Assembly (NCBI RefSeq): GCF_013376475.1
Contig: NZ_CP045508.1
Coordinates: forward strand, 4,066,001-4,130,000
Source of the DNA: Desulfolutivibrio sulfoxidireducens
Lineage (GTDB): Bacteria > Desulfobacterota > Desulfovibrionia > Desulfovibrionales > Desulfovibrionaceae
DNA: 64,000 bases
Reading direction: 5' to 3'
Notes under the pieces: generated by a model
The model's input: only the letters and a program-made list of their open reading frames with translations
What the model was told of the DNA's origin: nothing
The model's database searches: none
Translations under genes and position numbers: made by a program
In this document: one piece after another, positions 1 to 9,726 of the stretch
Numbering within the stretch: position 1 is the first letter of the stretch
Layout of the letters: the number at the start of each line of letters is the position of its first letter

Positions 1-55
1 TGGCGGTCATCTTCTCCAGCGGCTTCTTCAACTCCAGTTGCAATCCTTCGCTCAT
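1..55 (-). CDS. 5' end of an unidentified protein, cut by the window edge
   Basis: Reading leftwards from an ATG at position 55 there are 18 open codons (beginning MSEGLQLELKKPLEKMTA) that run off the window. The ATG overlaps the TGA stop of the DciA-like gene by four bases (ATGA), which suggests translational coupling in one minus-strand operon. Too little is visible to name a family. It could also be a chance open frame, but the ATGA overlap and the amphipathic, Lys/Glu-rich start favour a real gene. Confidence 0.45.
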   Translation of the reverse strand, partial: MSEGLQLELKKPLEKMTA

Positions 56-555
56 GTCCTCTTCGCCTCCAGGTCCGTATTCCGTGACGTCTTTCGCCGG
101 CCGCCGCGTTTCGCGGTCCCGGAAAAAAAGCGTACGTATTTCTCGTAACACCGCCCCACCGGAGAGGTCGGATCAAGCTTGCCCACCAATCCGCCCAACT
201 TCGCGGGCCTGACCATCGCCGGCACATGAAAAATCGGACGCGACACCCGCGTCGCGTCAAGCGGAACTTTGCTTCCTATCAGGTCGAATTGTACCTTGTC
301 AAAAAGGTTTTGCCCCAGCCACCCGTTCACCCGCTCCAAAAGCTCCGGAACGAAAAATACCATCTCCTGCATCACCACCACATCGGCCACTCCCAACCGA
401 AGTTCCCCTCCCCGATGCCCAAGCGGCTTCACATGACCCGCCAGCTCCTCGCCGACCACACCCTCCCACTCCCGATACAAATCCACCACCCGACACGCCC
501 GCCGGGCCTCCTCGCCACCCAGGAAAACCCCCATAAGCTCGGCCAACGTCCGCAT
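52..555 (-). CDS. DUF721 / DciA-like protein
   Basis: A 167-residue protein of the DUF721 family. In bacteria lacking DnaC or DnaI, members (DciA) help load the replicative helicase DnaB. The family pattern is visible: an N-terminal helix with the REWEGVVGEELAGH segment (conserved Trp followed by a Val-Gly turn), then a beta-rich stretch ending near FDKVQFDLIGSK, and a basic C-terminal tail. The ATG at 555 was chosen because GGAGGT lies 4 bases upstream. The open frame continues upstream into the repeat at 571-880, but that extension is low-complexity Gly/Pro/Arg and unlikely to be translated. Its role as helicase loader here is inferred from the family only. Confidence 0.75.
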   Translation of the reverse strand: MRTLAELMGVFLGGEEARRACRVVDLYREWEGVVGEELAGHVKPLGHRGGELRLGVADVVVMQEMVFFVPELLERVNGWLGQNLFDKVQFDLIGSKVPLDATRVSRPIFHVPAMVRPAKLGGLVGKLDPTSPVGRCYEKYVRFFSGTAKRGGRRKTSRNTDLEAKRT

Positions 556-650
556 GCCTACCTCCATACCGGGGCTGCCGCCCCCGCCCAACCGGGGCTG
601 CCGCCCCGGACCCCGCCCGGGGGGAATCATTCCCCCCGGACCCCCTGACT

Positions 651-697
651 CCGTTGGGTCTTGTCCCGGCGCTTCGCGCCGGGACAAGACCCAACGG
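651..697. repeat. Variable palindrome P1 of repeat copy 1
   Basis: A perfect inverted repeat with 22-base arms (651-672 and 676-697) around a 3-base TTC loop. The centre reads GGCGCTTCGCGCC; the outer arm (CCGTTGGGTCTTGTCC) is not shared by the other copies. There is no following T-tract, so it is not a typical intrinsic terminator. Confidence 0.85.
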
Positions 698-765
698 GGA
701 TCAAGGGATACGGAGGCAACCATGTCCTCCGGGCAGGACTGACGAGACGGGCGACACGAATTTCG

Positions 766-812
766 CCGGCGGGGTTTGATCGGGCGCGAAGCGCACGTTC
801 AAACCCCGCCGG
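766..812. repeat. Variable palindrome P2 of repeat copy 1
   Basis: An inverted repeat with 14-base perfect arms (766-779, 799-812) around a 19-base loop that itself contains the GCGC-GAA-GCGC core, the reverse complement of the core in P1. The outer arm sequence differs from the matching palindrome at 53331-53377. Confidence 0.8.
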
Positions 813-880
813 CGTGATCGGGGTGCGGGGGCCAAAGGCCCCTGCTGGGGGGGGTGTGGGGGGGCAAAGCCCACCACGCC

Positions 881-2272
<1,392 letters not shown>

Positions 2273-3442
2273 CTACAGCTTGAGGGCCGTTTTGAGGTCG
2301 TCGGCCATGTCCGTCTTTTCCCAGGTGAATTCCGGCCGCTCGCGGCCGAAATGCCCGTAGCAGGAGGTCAGCTTGTAGACCGGGCGCTTGAGGTCGAGCT
2401 TCTTGATGATGAAGTACGGGCGCAGATCGAAAACCTCGCGCACGGCCTTGGTCAGGGCCTCGTCGGGCGTCGTCCCCGTGCCGAACGAGGTCACCAGCAC
2501 CGACAGCGGCTCGGCCACCCCGATGCAATACGCGATCTGGACCTCGCACCGCTCAACCGCGCCCGAGGCCACCAGGTTCTTGGCGATGTACCGGGCCATG
2601 TACGCCCCGGAACGGTCCACCTTGGAGGGGTCCTTGCCGGAAAACGCCCCGCCGCCGTGGTTGCCCATACCGCCGTAGGTGTCCTGGATGATCTTGCGAC
2701 CGGTCAGGCCGCAGTCGCCCATGGGGCCGCCGATGACGAAACGGCCGGTGGTGTTCACGTAGATCTTGGTCTTCTTGTCCACCATGTCTTCGGGCAGGGT
2801 CTTGAAGATAACCTCTTTTTTCACCGCCTCCACCAGGTCCGGATAAGCGATGTTCTCGTCGTGCTGGCAGGCCACCACCACGTTGTCGATGCGCGCCGGC
2901 TTGCCGTCCACGTATTCCACGGCCACCTGGGTCTTGCCGTCCGGGCGCAAAAAGTCCAGAATTTTGTTCTTGCGAACATAGGACAGACGGCGGGACAGCT
3001 TGTGGGCGTAGTAGATGGGGGCGGGCATCAGCGTCTCGGTCTCGGTGCAGGCGAATCCGAACATCATGCCCTGGTCGCCGGCGCCCTGCTCCTCGGGCTT
3101 GGCCCGGTTGACGCCCTGGGCGATGTCCGCGGACTGCTTGTCCACCGAGGACACCACGGCGCAGGTCTCCCAGTCGAAACCCATGGTCGAGCTGTTGTAG
3201 CCGATTTCCCGGACCGTCTCCCGGACGATGGCCGGGAAGTCGGCATAGGCCGTGGTAGTGATCTCCCCGGCGATGAAGGCCAGGCCGGTGGTCACCAGGG
3301 TCTCGCAGGCCACATGGGCATCCGGGTCCTGGGCCACCAGAGTGTCCAGAACGGCGTCGGAGATCTGGTCCGCGACCTTGTCCGGATGCCCCTCGGTCAC
3401 GGATTCGGAACTGAAAAGATAATGGCCTTTCGCGTTGATCAT
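2273..3442 (-). CDS. metK: S-adenosylmethionine synthetase
   Basis: A 389-residue enzyme making SAM from methionine and ATP. The N-terminal [20 protein letters not shown], the signature [12 protein letters not shown] and the P-loop-like [19 protein letters not shown] are all present, and the length is normal for bacterial MetK. The ATG at 3442 is preceded by GGAGGAGAAAACAACC, a strong ribosome site. ahcY follows 135 bases downstream, giving a SAM-cycle pair. No SAM riboswitch is evident in the 129-base gap upstream, which carries a panC terminator-like stretch instead. Confidence 0.97.
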   Translation of the reverse strand: MINAKGHYLFSSESVTEGHPDKVADQISDAVLDTLVAQDPDAHVACETLVTTGLAFIAGEITTTAYADFPAIVRETVREIGYNSSTMGFDWETCAVVSSVDKQSADIAQGVNRAKPEEQGAGDQGMMFGFACTETETLMPAPIYYAHKLSRRLSYVRKNKILDFLRPDGKTQVAVEYVDGKPARIDNVVVACQHDENIAYPDLVEAVKKEVIFKTLPEDMVDKKTKIYVNTTGRFVIGGPMGDCGLTGRKIIQDTYGGMGNHGGGAFSGKDPSKVDRSGAYMARYIAKNLVASGAVERCEVQIAYCIGVAEPLSVLVTSFGTGTTPDEALTKAVREVFDLRPYFIIKKLDLKRPVYKLTSCYGHFGRERPEFTWEKTDMADDLKTALKL

Positions 3443-3485
3443 GGTTGTTTTCTCCTCCGAATGGTATCCAGCAGGCCGGGAGACT

Positions 3486-3512
3486 CAAAAAAAAACCCGT
3501 CCTTGGGGGTTC
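3486..3512 (-). terminator. Likely intrinsic terminator downstream of panC
   Basis: On the minus strand an AACCC...GGGTT stem is followed by a run of nine T residues. It lies about 60 bases beyond the panC stop and before metK, which suggests that metK has its own promoter. Confidence 0.45.
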
Positions 3513-3571
3513 TTGAGATGAAAAAAAAGTTTCCTAAACGGTTTCTCAAAAAATGACAAGGTGGCACGGTT

Positions 3572-4441
3572 TCACCGGCCTTCCCCGCCGGCCGCTGGCC
3601 TGGCCAGCCGGTTGTCGATCAGCCGTACCCGGGAAAAACGCATGGCCGCGGCCAGCACCGTGGGGCCGTTCACCCGCGTCACCGGGGTCATGGCGTCCGG
3701 GTCCACGGCCTCCAGATACTCGACCTCGCCCAGGGGGGCGTGCGCGGCCAGGATGTCCCGGGCCAGGACCAGGGCCGTACCCGGATCGCGTTCCCCGGAG
3801 GCGATCAGATCCGCCGCCGCCTGAAGGGCCTTGTTGATCCAGAGGGCCTGGTCCCGCTCGTCCTGGGACAAAAACACGTTGCGGGAGCTTAGGGCCAGGC
3901 CGTCGGGCTCGCGCACGATGGGCCGCCCCACCACCTCGACCGGAATGTCCAGATCCCGGACCATGCGCCGGATCACGGCCAATTGCTGACGGTCCTTCTC
4001 CCCGAACACCGCGAACGTGGGCTGGACCAGCATGAAAAGCTTGGTCACCACCGTGGCCACGCCGCGAAAATGCGTGGGCCGCGAGGCCCCGCACAGCCCG
4101 GCGGACACCCCGTCCACAGTGACCGCGGTCGAGGCGTCCGGGGCGTACATGGCCCCGGGCTCGGGGGCGAAAAGGATGTCCACCCCGGCCTTTTCCGCCG
4201 TGTCCCGGTCCCGCGCGAAATCCCGGGGGTAGCGGTCCAGGTCCTCGCTCGGGCCGAACTGGGTGGGATTGACGAACAGGCTGACCACCACCGTGTCCGC
4301 GCGACCCCGGGCGTGGTCCATGAGGCTCACGTGGCCCTGATGAAAATAGCCCATGGTGGGCACCAGGCCCACGGTCTGGCCCTGGCGGCGCAGATCAAGG
4401 CAGATCCCTTGCAATTCACGTGGTTCGATGACGATGCGCAC
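3572..4441 (-). CDS. panC: Pantothenate synthetase
   Basis: A 289-residue cytosolic ligase joining pantoate and beta-alanine with ATP, the last step to pantothenate for coenzyme A. The adenylate-forming motifs are visible: PTMGYFHQGH (HIGH-like) near the N-terminus, FVNPTQF, FGEKDRQQL and the KMSKS-like SSRN loop. I chose the GTG at 4441 (VRIVIEPREL) because GGAGGA lies 5 bases upstream and the length then matches the family; the ATG further upstream adds an unconserved leader. No panB or panD is adjacent. Confidence 0.94.
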   Translation of the reverse strand: MRIVIEPRELQGICLDLRRQGQTVGLVPTMGYFHQGHVSLMDHARGRADTVVVSLFVNPTQFGPSEDLDRYPRDFARDRDTAEKAGVDILFAPEPGAMYAPDASTAVTVDGVSAGLCGASRPTHFRGVATVVTKLFMLVQPTFAVFGEKDRQQLAVIRRMVRDLDIPVEVVGRPIVREPDGLALSSRNVFLSQDERDQALWINKALQAAADLIASGERDPGTALVLARDILAAHAPLGEVEYLEAVDPDAMTPVTRVNGPTVLAAAMRFSRVRLIDNRLARPAAGGEGR

Positions 4442-4558
4442 GGCGTCCTCCGGCAAGCGGTTCGGGCCTCGGTAGCCCAATTGCCCCCCGCTGTCCACGC
4501 CGCACCCCGGGCGCCCAAGGTCAGGAAGTCCGGGCCGCGCCGGGCCAAGCCGGCCTTT

Positions 4559-6667
4559 TCATCCCAAAAGATCGACCAGCCGATTTTTTTTCTCCAGATC
4601 GAATTCGCTCATGGTCGCCGGCGCAAGGTTTAAAAAGGCCGTCTCCGGCTTGAAAAAGGATGGGGACCCAAGGCTCAATACGTCCGCCACCGCGGTTCGC
4701 CAGGCCGGGATCAGGGCCTCCTGTCCGCTCCACAGGGTGGCGCGCGCCCCCGGACCCTCGGCCCCGAGCGTGGTCCAGAAGGTGGTCCGGTCTATCCACA
4801 GTTCCCCGGTCTTCGTAGCCCGGGACACCCCCAGCCTGGACAGGCCGGCCATGTTCGCCAAGACCGGGGCCTCGAGCCTGGCCCGCAATCCCTTGTCCAG
4901 AATGTCCCGGTTCCTGTGGAGAAGCCGCATGACCCCGTCATATGCCGCCACCACCTCCCCGACCTCGGCCTCGACCGCCTGCATGCCCGCCACCACCCGA
5001 AGCGGCAGGTCCTCGACGTTTTCAGACCGGGCCGTGACCAGAAGCCGGCCCTGCTCCAGGCTGTAGGCGTCGTTCTCCGAGGTCATGGCCGTGCCCCCGA
5101 CCGTGATCAGACCGTCCTGGCCGGGCTGGGAATCCGTCAGGGACAGGGATGACAAAAGCCCGGTGGCGCCGTCGTGAAGGTGCAGGGTCTCGCTTATGCG
5201 CCGGTCCGCAAGGCTCACGTCCACGGTCACGGACCGGGAGGTCAGGGCCTTGCCGGGGACCACATAGGAGGGCGTCAGGGCGCTTTTGACCTCGGCCGCA
5301 AGGCGCGTGCTGGACATGGCCGCCACCCGGGCCACGGCCTCGGCCACGTCCTTTTCGGTCCAGCCCGCCTGCACGGTGATCGACAGCGGTGTGCCCCGCA
5401 GGGCCGTGGTCAGCCCCAGGGAGGACAGGATGCCCCCGGTCCCGTCCGTGAGTTTGAGCGCCCCGGCGGCGTCCGTGGCCGCCGCGGCCACGGTGAGCAT
5501 CTGTCCGTCCGTGAACGCCCCGGCCTTTGTGGCCGAGGGAATCGGCGCGTCGTCAAGGGACACGCTCACCCGCTGGATGGCGTAGGACGGGGCGTCGATC
5601 ACCCCCCCGTCCGTGGCCATGGCCGCCTCGGCCCGGATGGCCGCGCCCACCCCGCGCATGACGTCCCCCCAGGTCCAGCCGGAGCGCACGGTCACCGAAA
5701 GATCCCGGGACTGGCCGTTATACTCCATGCCGAAGGTGTAGGTCCCGGGGGCCAGGGTGGTGGCCGCGTCCGTGTTCATGGTCTTGGACAGGTAGGTGGT
5801 GGCCTGCGTGGTCGTGGCGTCGCTTAAAAGGGCGAAGGAAAAGTCGTGGCGGCCCAGGGCCAGGGTCGTGGCCGCGCCGGGGTCCAGGGACGCGGAGTGA
5901 TACCGGGTCGTGGCCGAGGTGCTCCGGACGCTGACGTATGTCAGGCCCGTCTCGGCCGGGGTGTTGGCCAGGGCGCTTCGGGTCATGCCCAACTCGTCCA
6001 GGAGGTGGCCCGAGGTGTCCGCGACCGTGACGCTTTGGTCGTCGCGCAGGGGATTGACCGACAGGGCCAGGACGTAGCCCGTGGCCGCCAGGGACGGATC
6101 CAGGGTGAAGGGGGCCTGCTGGCGCGAGATGTCCGCCCGGACGCTTAAATCCGTGGCGTTGACCGCGTTTTTGACCGTGGTCAGCACGTCCCCCCAGGAC
6201 TCGCCCTCGGCCACGCCGACGGTGAGCGTGCGGCTTGCGTCCCCCTGAGTGACGCGAAAGGAATAGTCCCCGGCGGCGATGCCCGAGTCCTGGGTCAGGG
6301 TGGCCTTGCCGTGCGAAAAATACTTATAGAAGGGCTCGGCGGTAAAGGTGGGGGCCGTGACCGCCGCCAGGCTCTTTTCCGTCTCCTGGTCCCGCACGAC
6401 CAGCCGGGCCTTGGACCAGGGCCAGGTCTCGGACGGCCAGGAGAACCGGTCCAGAACCTCACCGAAGGCGGTCAGCCGCCGGGTCAGGGATTGGGCCAGG
6501 GCGTCGGTGACGCGATGATGCGACAGCCGCCCTGAATCGCCGCCAAGCCCCGTGGCCCGAACGGCATTTTTCACCCGCGCCGACTCGCTCACCGTCGCGG
6601 CGTCCGCGTCCGCCCCCCGGGCCAGACGCAGGCTGGTCAGATAGATGTCGCTTATCCCCGTGGCCAT
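4559..6667 (-). CDS. FliD-like protein with repeated IN-type beta domains
   Basis: A 702-residue protein without an N-terminal signal peptide. The ends resemble flagellar hook-associated protein 2 (FliD): a helical N-terminus (MATGISDIYLTSLRLARG) and a C-terminal part with LSRLGVSRATKTGELWID, like the FliD C-terminal domain. Between them are at least three related beta segments with a WGDV or WTEKDV turn (GESWGDVLTTV, SGWTWGDVMRGV, AGWTEKDVAEAV), resembling flagellin IN motifs. Such proteins are exported by the flagellar apparatus or sit at filament tips; that role is inferred. There are no other flagellar genes nearby. Its ATG at 6667 lies inside the truA frame, giving a 209-base overlap. 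Confidence 0.6.
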   Translation of the reverse strand: MATGISDIYLTSLRLARGADADAATVSESARVKNAVRATGLGGDSGRLSHHRVTDALAQSLTRRLTAFGEVLDRFSWPSETWPWSKARLVVRDQETEKSLAAVTAPTFTAEPFYKYFSHGKATLTQDSGIAAGDYSFRVTQGDASRTLTVGVAEGESWGDVLTTVKNAVNATDLSVRADISRQQAPFTLDPSLAATGYVLALSVNPLRDDQSVTVADTSGHLLDELGMTRSALANTPAETGLTYVSVRSTSATTRYHSASLDPGAATTLALGRHDFSFALLSDATTTQATTYLSKTMNTDAATTLAPGTYTFGMEYNGQSRDLSVTVRSGWTWGDVMRGVGAAIRAEAAMATDGGVIDAPSYAIQRVSVSLDDAPIPSATKAGAFTDGQMLTVAAAATDAAGALKLTDGTGGILSSLGLTTALRGTPLSITVQAGWTEKDVAEAVARVAAMSSTRLAAEVKSALTPSYVVPGKALTSRSVTVDVSLADRRISETLHLHDGATGLLSSLSLTDSQPGQDGLITVGGTAMTSENDAYSLEQGRLLVTARSENVEDLPLRVVAGMQAVEAEVGEVVAAYDGVMRLLHRNRDILDKGLRARLEAPVLANMAGLSRLGVSRATKTGELWIDRTTFWTTLGAEGPGARATLWSGQEALIPAWRTAVADVLSLGSPSFFKPETAFLNLAPATMSEFDLEKKNRLVDLLG

Positions 6668-7424
6668 GGTCCCCGTACTCCACCGCTTCGAGGCACAGCC
6701 CCCGGGCCGGCGCCGTTGCCGGAGCCCGGGTTCTGTCCCCTTCGGTAAGAAGGGATCGGACATCTTCGGGGGAAACTTTACCCTTGCCCACGGCCACCAG
6801 GCAGCCCACCATGTTGCGGACCATCTGCTTGAGGAACCCGTCGGCCGTAAACCGCCAGATCGTCTCGAAAGGCGTGGTCCCGGGCGTGGGGGTGATCGAA
6901 AAGACCGTGCGCACCGTGCTGGCGATCTCGGTGCCGGTGTTTTGCATGGCCGCGAAGTCCCGGGTGCCGACAAATTCCCGGGCCGCCGCATTCATGGCCG
7001 CCATATCCACCGGGCCGCAGGCCCATACGAAGGGCCGCCTCTGGGGCCAGACGAATTCCGGCTCGGTCCACAGGCAGTAGGCGTAGGTCTTTTGCACCGC
7101 CCCGAACCGGGCGTGAAACCCGGCCGGGGCGATTTCCGCCGACACCACGGCCACGTCCTCGGGCAAAAGCGCGTTTACGGCCCGCCGCCAGGGCAGGCCG
7201 GCCCGGCTCGCGGGCACGTCGGCATGCGCGGTCTGCCCCAGGGCGTGCACCCCGGCGTCCGTGCGCCCGGACCCGATGGCCCGCACCGGCACGCCCGCCA
7301 GCACCTCCAGGGCCTTTTCCACAACGCCCTGCACGGTGCGGTCCCCGGCCTGGAGCTGCCAGCCGTGGAAGCGGGTGCCGTCGTAGGCCAGCACCAGCCG
7401 CAGGCGGACAACGGGATGGTCCAT
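6459..7424 (-). CDS. truA: tRNA pseudouridine synthase A with an extended C-terminus
   Basis: A 321-residue enzyme that forms pseudouridine at positions 38-40 of tRNA anticodon arms. It has VLAYDGTRFHGWQ, the catalytic-Asp motif GSGRTDAGVHALGQ, and the later RNMVGCLVAVGKGK. TruA normally ends soon after a motif like GLCLEAVEYG, about residue 255; here the frame stays open for about 65 more codons of Gly/Arg-rich sequence lying over the start of the FliD-like gene. The natural stop may have been lost, or the extension is simply tolerated. The ATG at 7424 lies 15 bases after the stop of the upstream glycosidase. Confidence 0.93.
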   Translation of the reverse strand: MDHPVVRLRLVLAYDGTRFHGWQLQAGDRTVQGVVEKALEVLAGVPVRAIGSGRTDAGVHALGQTAHADVPASRAGLPWRRAVNALLPEDVAVVSAEIAPAGFHARFGAVQKTYAYCLWTEPEFVWPQRRPFVWACGPVDMAAMNAAAREFVGTRDFAAMQNTGTEIASTVRTVFSITPTPGTTPFETIWRFTADGFLKQMVRNMVGCLVAVGKGKVSPEDVRSLLTEGDRTRAPATAPARGLCLEAVEYGDHGHGDKRHLSDQPASGPGGGRGRRDGERVGAGEKCRSGHGAWRRFRAAVASSRHRRPGPIPDPAADRLR

Positions 7425-7438
7425 GAAAACTCGCGGCC

Positions 7439-9697
7439 TCACGCCGGAGCGAACCACAGCGCGTCGGCCAGCTCCCGGGCCTGTGCCCGGCCCGGATGCC
7501 GTTCCCACAGAAGATTCTGCACCGCCCACCAGTCCGGATCGAATCCGATGGCCCGGCCCCGGGCCACCGCCCGGACCAGGGCCGGAAAATCCGGTTCCGG
7601 CCCGGACAGCCGGGCCAGGAATTCGGCGACCACCCGGTCCGCCAGGGCCGTCTTCCAGGGATTGTCCCTGCCGGCGTCGCACAGATAGGCGTCCACGAGG
7701 GCGGCCCGGGCCGGGGCCAGATCCGGGCCGAAAAGGCGATGCCAGACAAGCCCCGGATACAGCCCGACCCACAGGGAGGCCAGATTGAGGGTGGCCTGGG
7801 CCTCCTGGATCTCCGGGATCAGCCGGATCGCGTCGGCGGCCAAGGCCACGGACTGTTCAAACAGCCGTTTCCCGGCCCGCCCGGCAAAGGCGTCGGCCAC
7901 GCCCTGGCGCTTGTTCCAGGCCAGACCGGCCCTATCCAGCCGGAAGGACTCGAGAGCTGTCCCGTCCTCGGACACAAGCGCCGCCTCGCCGGTAAACGGG
8001 TCCCCGCCCGGCCCCGGACAAAAGGCCAGGGCGTAGTCCTCCCGCCCGGCCTCCAGGGTCCAGGCCACGGACAGCCGGCCGTCCCGGCGGCCGCCGCTGG
8101 CCTCGCCAAGCGCGACGGACACGGCCACGGCCGGCCAGGGCGCGGTCCGGACCTCGCCCGGCCCGGGCAGGCGGTCCTCTGCGGCCAGGGTCAGAAGGGC
8201 CTGGGCCGCCAGGGTTCTCGGGGTCTCCCGGCGCGGGACCACCAGATTCTCCCAGACGTCCCGGCCCGTGCCCATGGCCGGATCGTTGGACACGGCCTTT
8301 TCCAACTCGCGAAGGAAACGGGACTCGGGATCGGCCATGCCCGTGGCCCGGGCCAGATCCATGGACCGCAGGGCGTAGGTCAGGGCGTTGACCGGCTCGA
8401 TGCGCGTCAGCTCGTCGAAAAACCAGGCGCAACTGGCGAACGAGGACACGGCCCAGCGCTGCATGGACAAAAGCTTCCAGGCCGCCGCGCGCCGCGACTC
8501 GTCAAGCCCCGGAACAAACCGACCAGTCTCGAACCCGGCCTGGTCCATGGCCCCGCACAAGACCTCGCCGTAGTCCAAAAGGGCCGACCGGGGATCCACG
8601 AAAAGCCCGGCCCCGGCCGCGAAATAGTGGGCGTCCACCTCGGCTTTGAGGAGATTAAGGGCGCTTCGCAGCGGGCCGCGCCACTTCTGGTTGTAGCCCG
8701 GGTGCTCGCCGTTGGTGCAGCCACAGTCCGAGCGCCAGCGCTCCACGCCGTGAACGCAGCTCCAGGCCGAGGGCTCGCGCAAAAACACCCGGTGCTGGGG
8801 CGGGTTTTTCTCCAGAAAGGCCGCGAAGTTGGTGGGCGCAAGGCCGTCGCGGCCCGAGGCGGCCTGGGCCATGACGTAGGCCAGGGCCATCTCTCCGAAG
8901 CGGAAATGGTGGCCGTAGGTCTCCCCGTCCGTGGCCAGGGACAAAAGACCCGGGCCGGCCGCGCCGGAAAGCCGGCGCCAGAAATTCTCGCCGTCGGCCA
9001 AAAGGCGCTCGAAGGCCACGGCCTGGGACAGCCCGCCGTGATAGAAAAAGATGTCCACGAAGCGGCCCGAGGGCAGAAAGGCCCGGTAGGGCCGGGAGAT
9101 GTCCAGGTCCCATTCGGACACGGCCCGGCGTCCGCCGCCGTCCAGGTCGGCCACGAAGGCGGCCTGGGACGGGGCCAACACCGTGAACGCGATGCCGTTC
9201 TCGGCCAGGACCTCCAGGGTGGCGGTGTCCACGGCGGTCTCGGACAGCCACATGCCCTCGGGGTCGCGGCCGAAATGGCGCCGGAAGTCGGCCACGGCCC
9301 AGGCCGTCTCCACGTGTTTGTCCAGGTCCGAGGCCAGGGGCATGATCACGTGGTGGCACACCTGGGCCAGGGCGTTGCCATGGCCGCATCGACGCGCCCC
9401 GGCCCGGTCGCCCTCCACCACCCGGGCCAGCACCTCGGGGGCGTTGACGGCCATCCATTTGCACAGGGTGGGGCCGAAGTTGAAACTGATCCACTCGTAC
9501 AGATTGAAGATGTCCAGAATGCGGCCCCGCCCGTCCAGGCGCCGGGCCCGGGCCATGGGGGCGTAGGATTCCCGGCAGATGCGCTCGTTCCAATGCCGGC
9601 TGGGCGCGGCGCTGCCCTCGGGAAGCACCGTGTCCAACCACGGGTCCTCCCGGGGAGGCTGGTAGAAATGGCCGTGGATGCACAAAAACCTGTCCAT
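7439..9697 (-). CDS. GH57-family glycoside hydrolase with DUF3536
   Basis: A 752-residue protein of the glycoside hydrolase 57 / DUF3536 type. The N-terminus CIHGHFYQPPREDPW is the GH57 entry motif; WNERICRESYAPM, the GMWLSETAVD segment (likely catalytic region), DGETYGHHFRFGEMAL and the Cys/Trp-rich WRSDCGCTNGEHPGYNQKWR follow. Known GH57 members act on alpha-glucans (amylases, branching enzymes), so a role in glycogen or trehalose turnover is plausible, but the substrate is not known. No signal peptide is seen, so it is probably cytosolic. The ATG at 9697 has AAGGAG upstream. truA follows directly. Confidence 0.8.
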   Translation of the reverse strand: MDRFLCIHGHFYQPPREDPWLDTVLPEGSAAPSRHWNERICRESYAPMARARRLDGRGRILDIFNLYEWISFNFGPTLCKWMAVNAPEVLARVVEGDRAGARRCGHGNALAQVCHHVIMPLASDLDKHVETAWAVADFRRHFGRDPEGMWLSETAVDTATLEVLAENGIAFTVLAPSQAAFVADLDGGGRRAVSEWDLDISRPYRAFLPSGRFVDIFFYHGGLSQAVAFERLLADGENFWRRLSGAAGPGLLSLATDGETYGHHFRFGEMALAYVMAQAASGRDGLAPTNFAAFLEKNPPQHRVFLREPSAWSCVHGVERWRSDCGCTNGEHPGYNQKWRGPLRSALNLLKAEVDAHYFAAGAGLFVDPRSALLDYGEVLCGAMDQAGFETGRFVPGLDESRRAAAWKLLSMQRWAVSSFASCAWFFDELTRIEPVNALTYALRSMDLARATGMADPESRFLRELEKAVSNDPAMGTGRDVWENLVVPRRETPRTLAAQALLTLAAEDRLPGPGEVRTAPWPAVAVSVALGEASGGRRDGRLSVAWTLEAGREDYALAFCPGPGGDPFTGEAALVSEDGTALESFRLDRAGLAWNKRQGVADAFAGRAGKRLFEQSVALAADAIRLIPEIQEAQATLNLASLWVGLYPGLVWHRLFGPDLAPARAALVDAYLCDAGRDNPWKTALADRVVAEFLARLSGPEPDFPALVRAVARGRAIGFDPDWWAVQNLLWERHPGRAQARELADALWFAPA

Positions 9698-9726
9698 GGG
9701 TACTCCTTGGCTGTGTTCGGTGACAC

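Larger units (their letters stand above)
571..880. repeat. Composite intergenic repeat, copy 1 (complete)
   Basis: This fills the gap between the ahcY stop and the dciA-like start. Reading on plus: a GGGGCTGCCGCCCC stem, block A (CCCGGGGGGAATCATTCCCC, then GGACCCCCTGA), variable palindrome P1 (651-697), a linker with GGGATACGGAGGCAACCATG, variable palindrome P2 (766-812), and block C (GGGGTGCGGGGGC with a second GGGGGGC/GCCC hairpin). The same order of blocks, with different P1 and P2 stems, is found in reverse orientation at 53268-54960. Neither strand holds a convincing gene. It may also terminate ahcY transcription. Confidence 0.8.
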
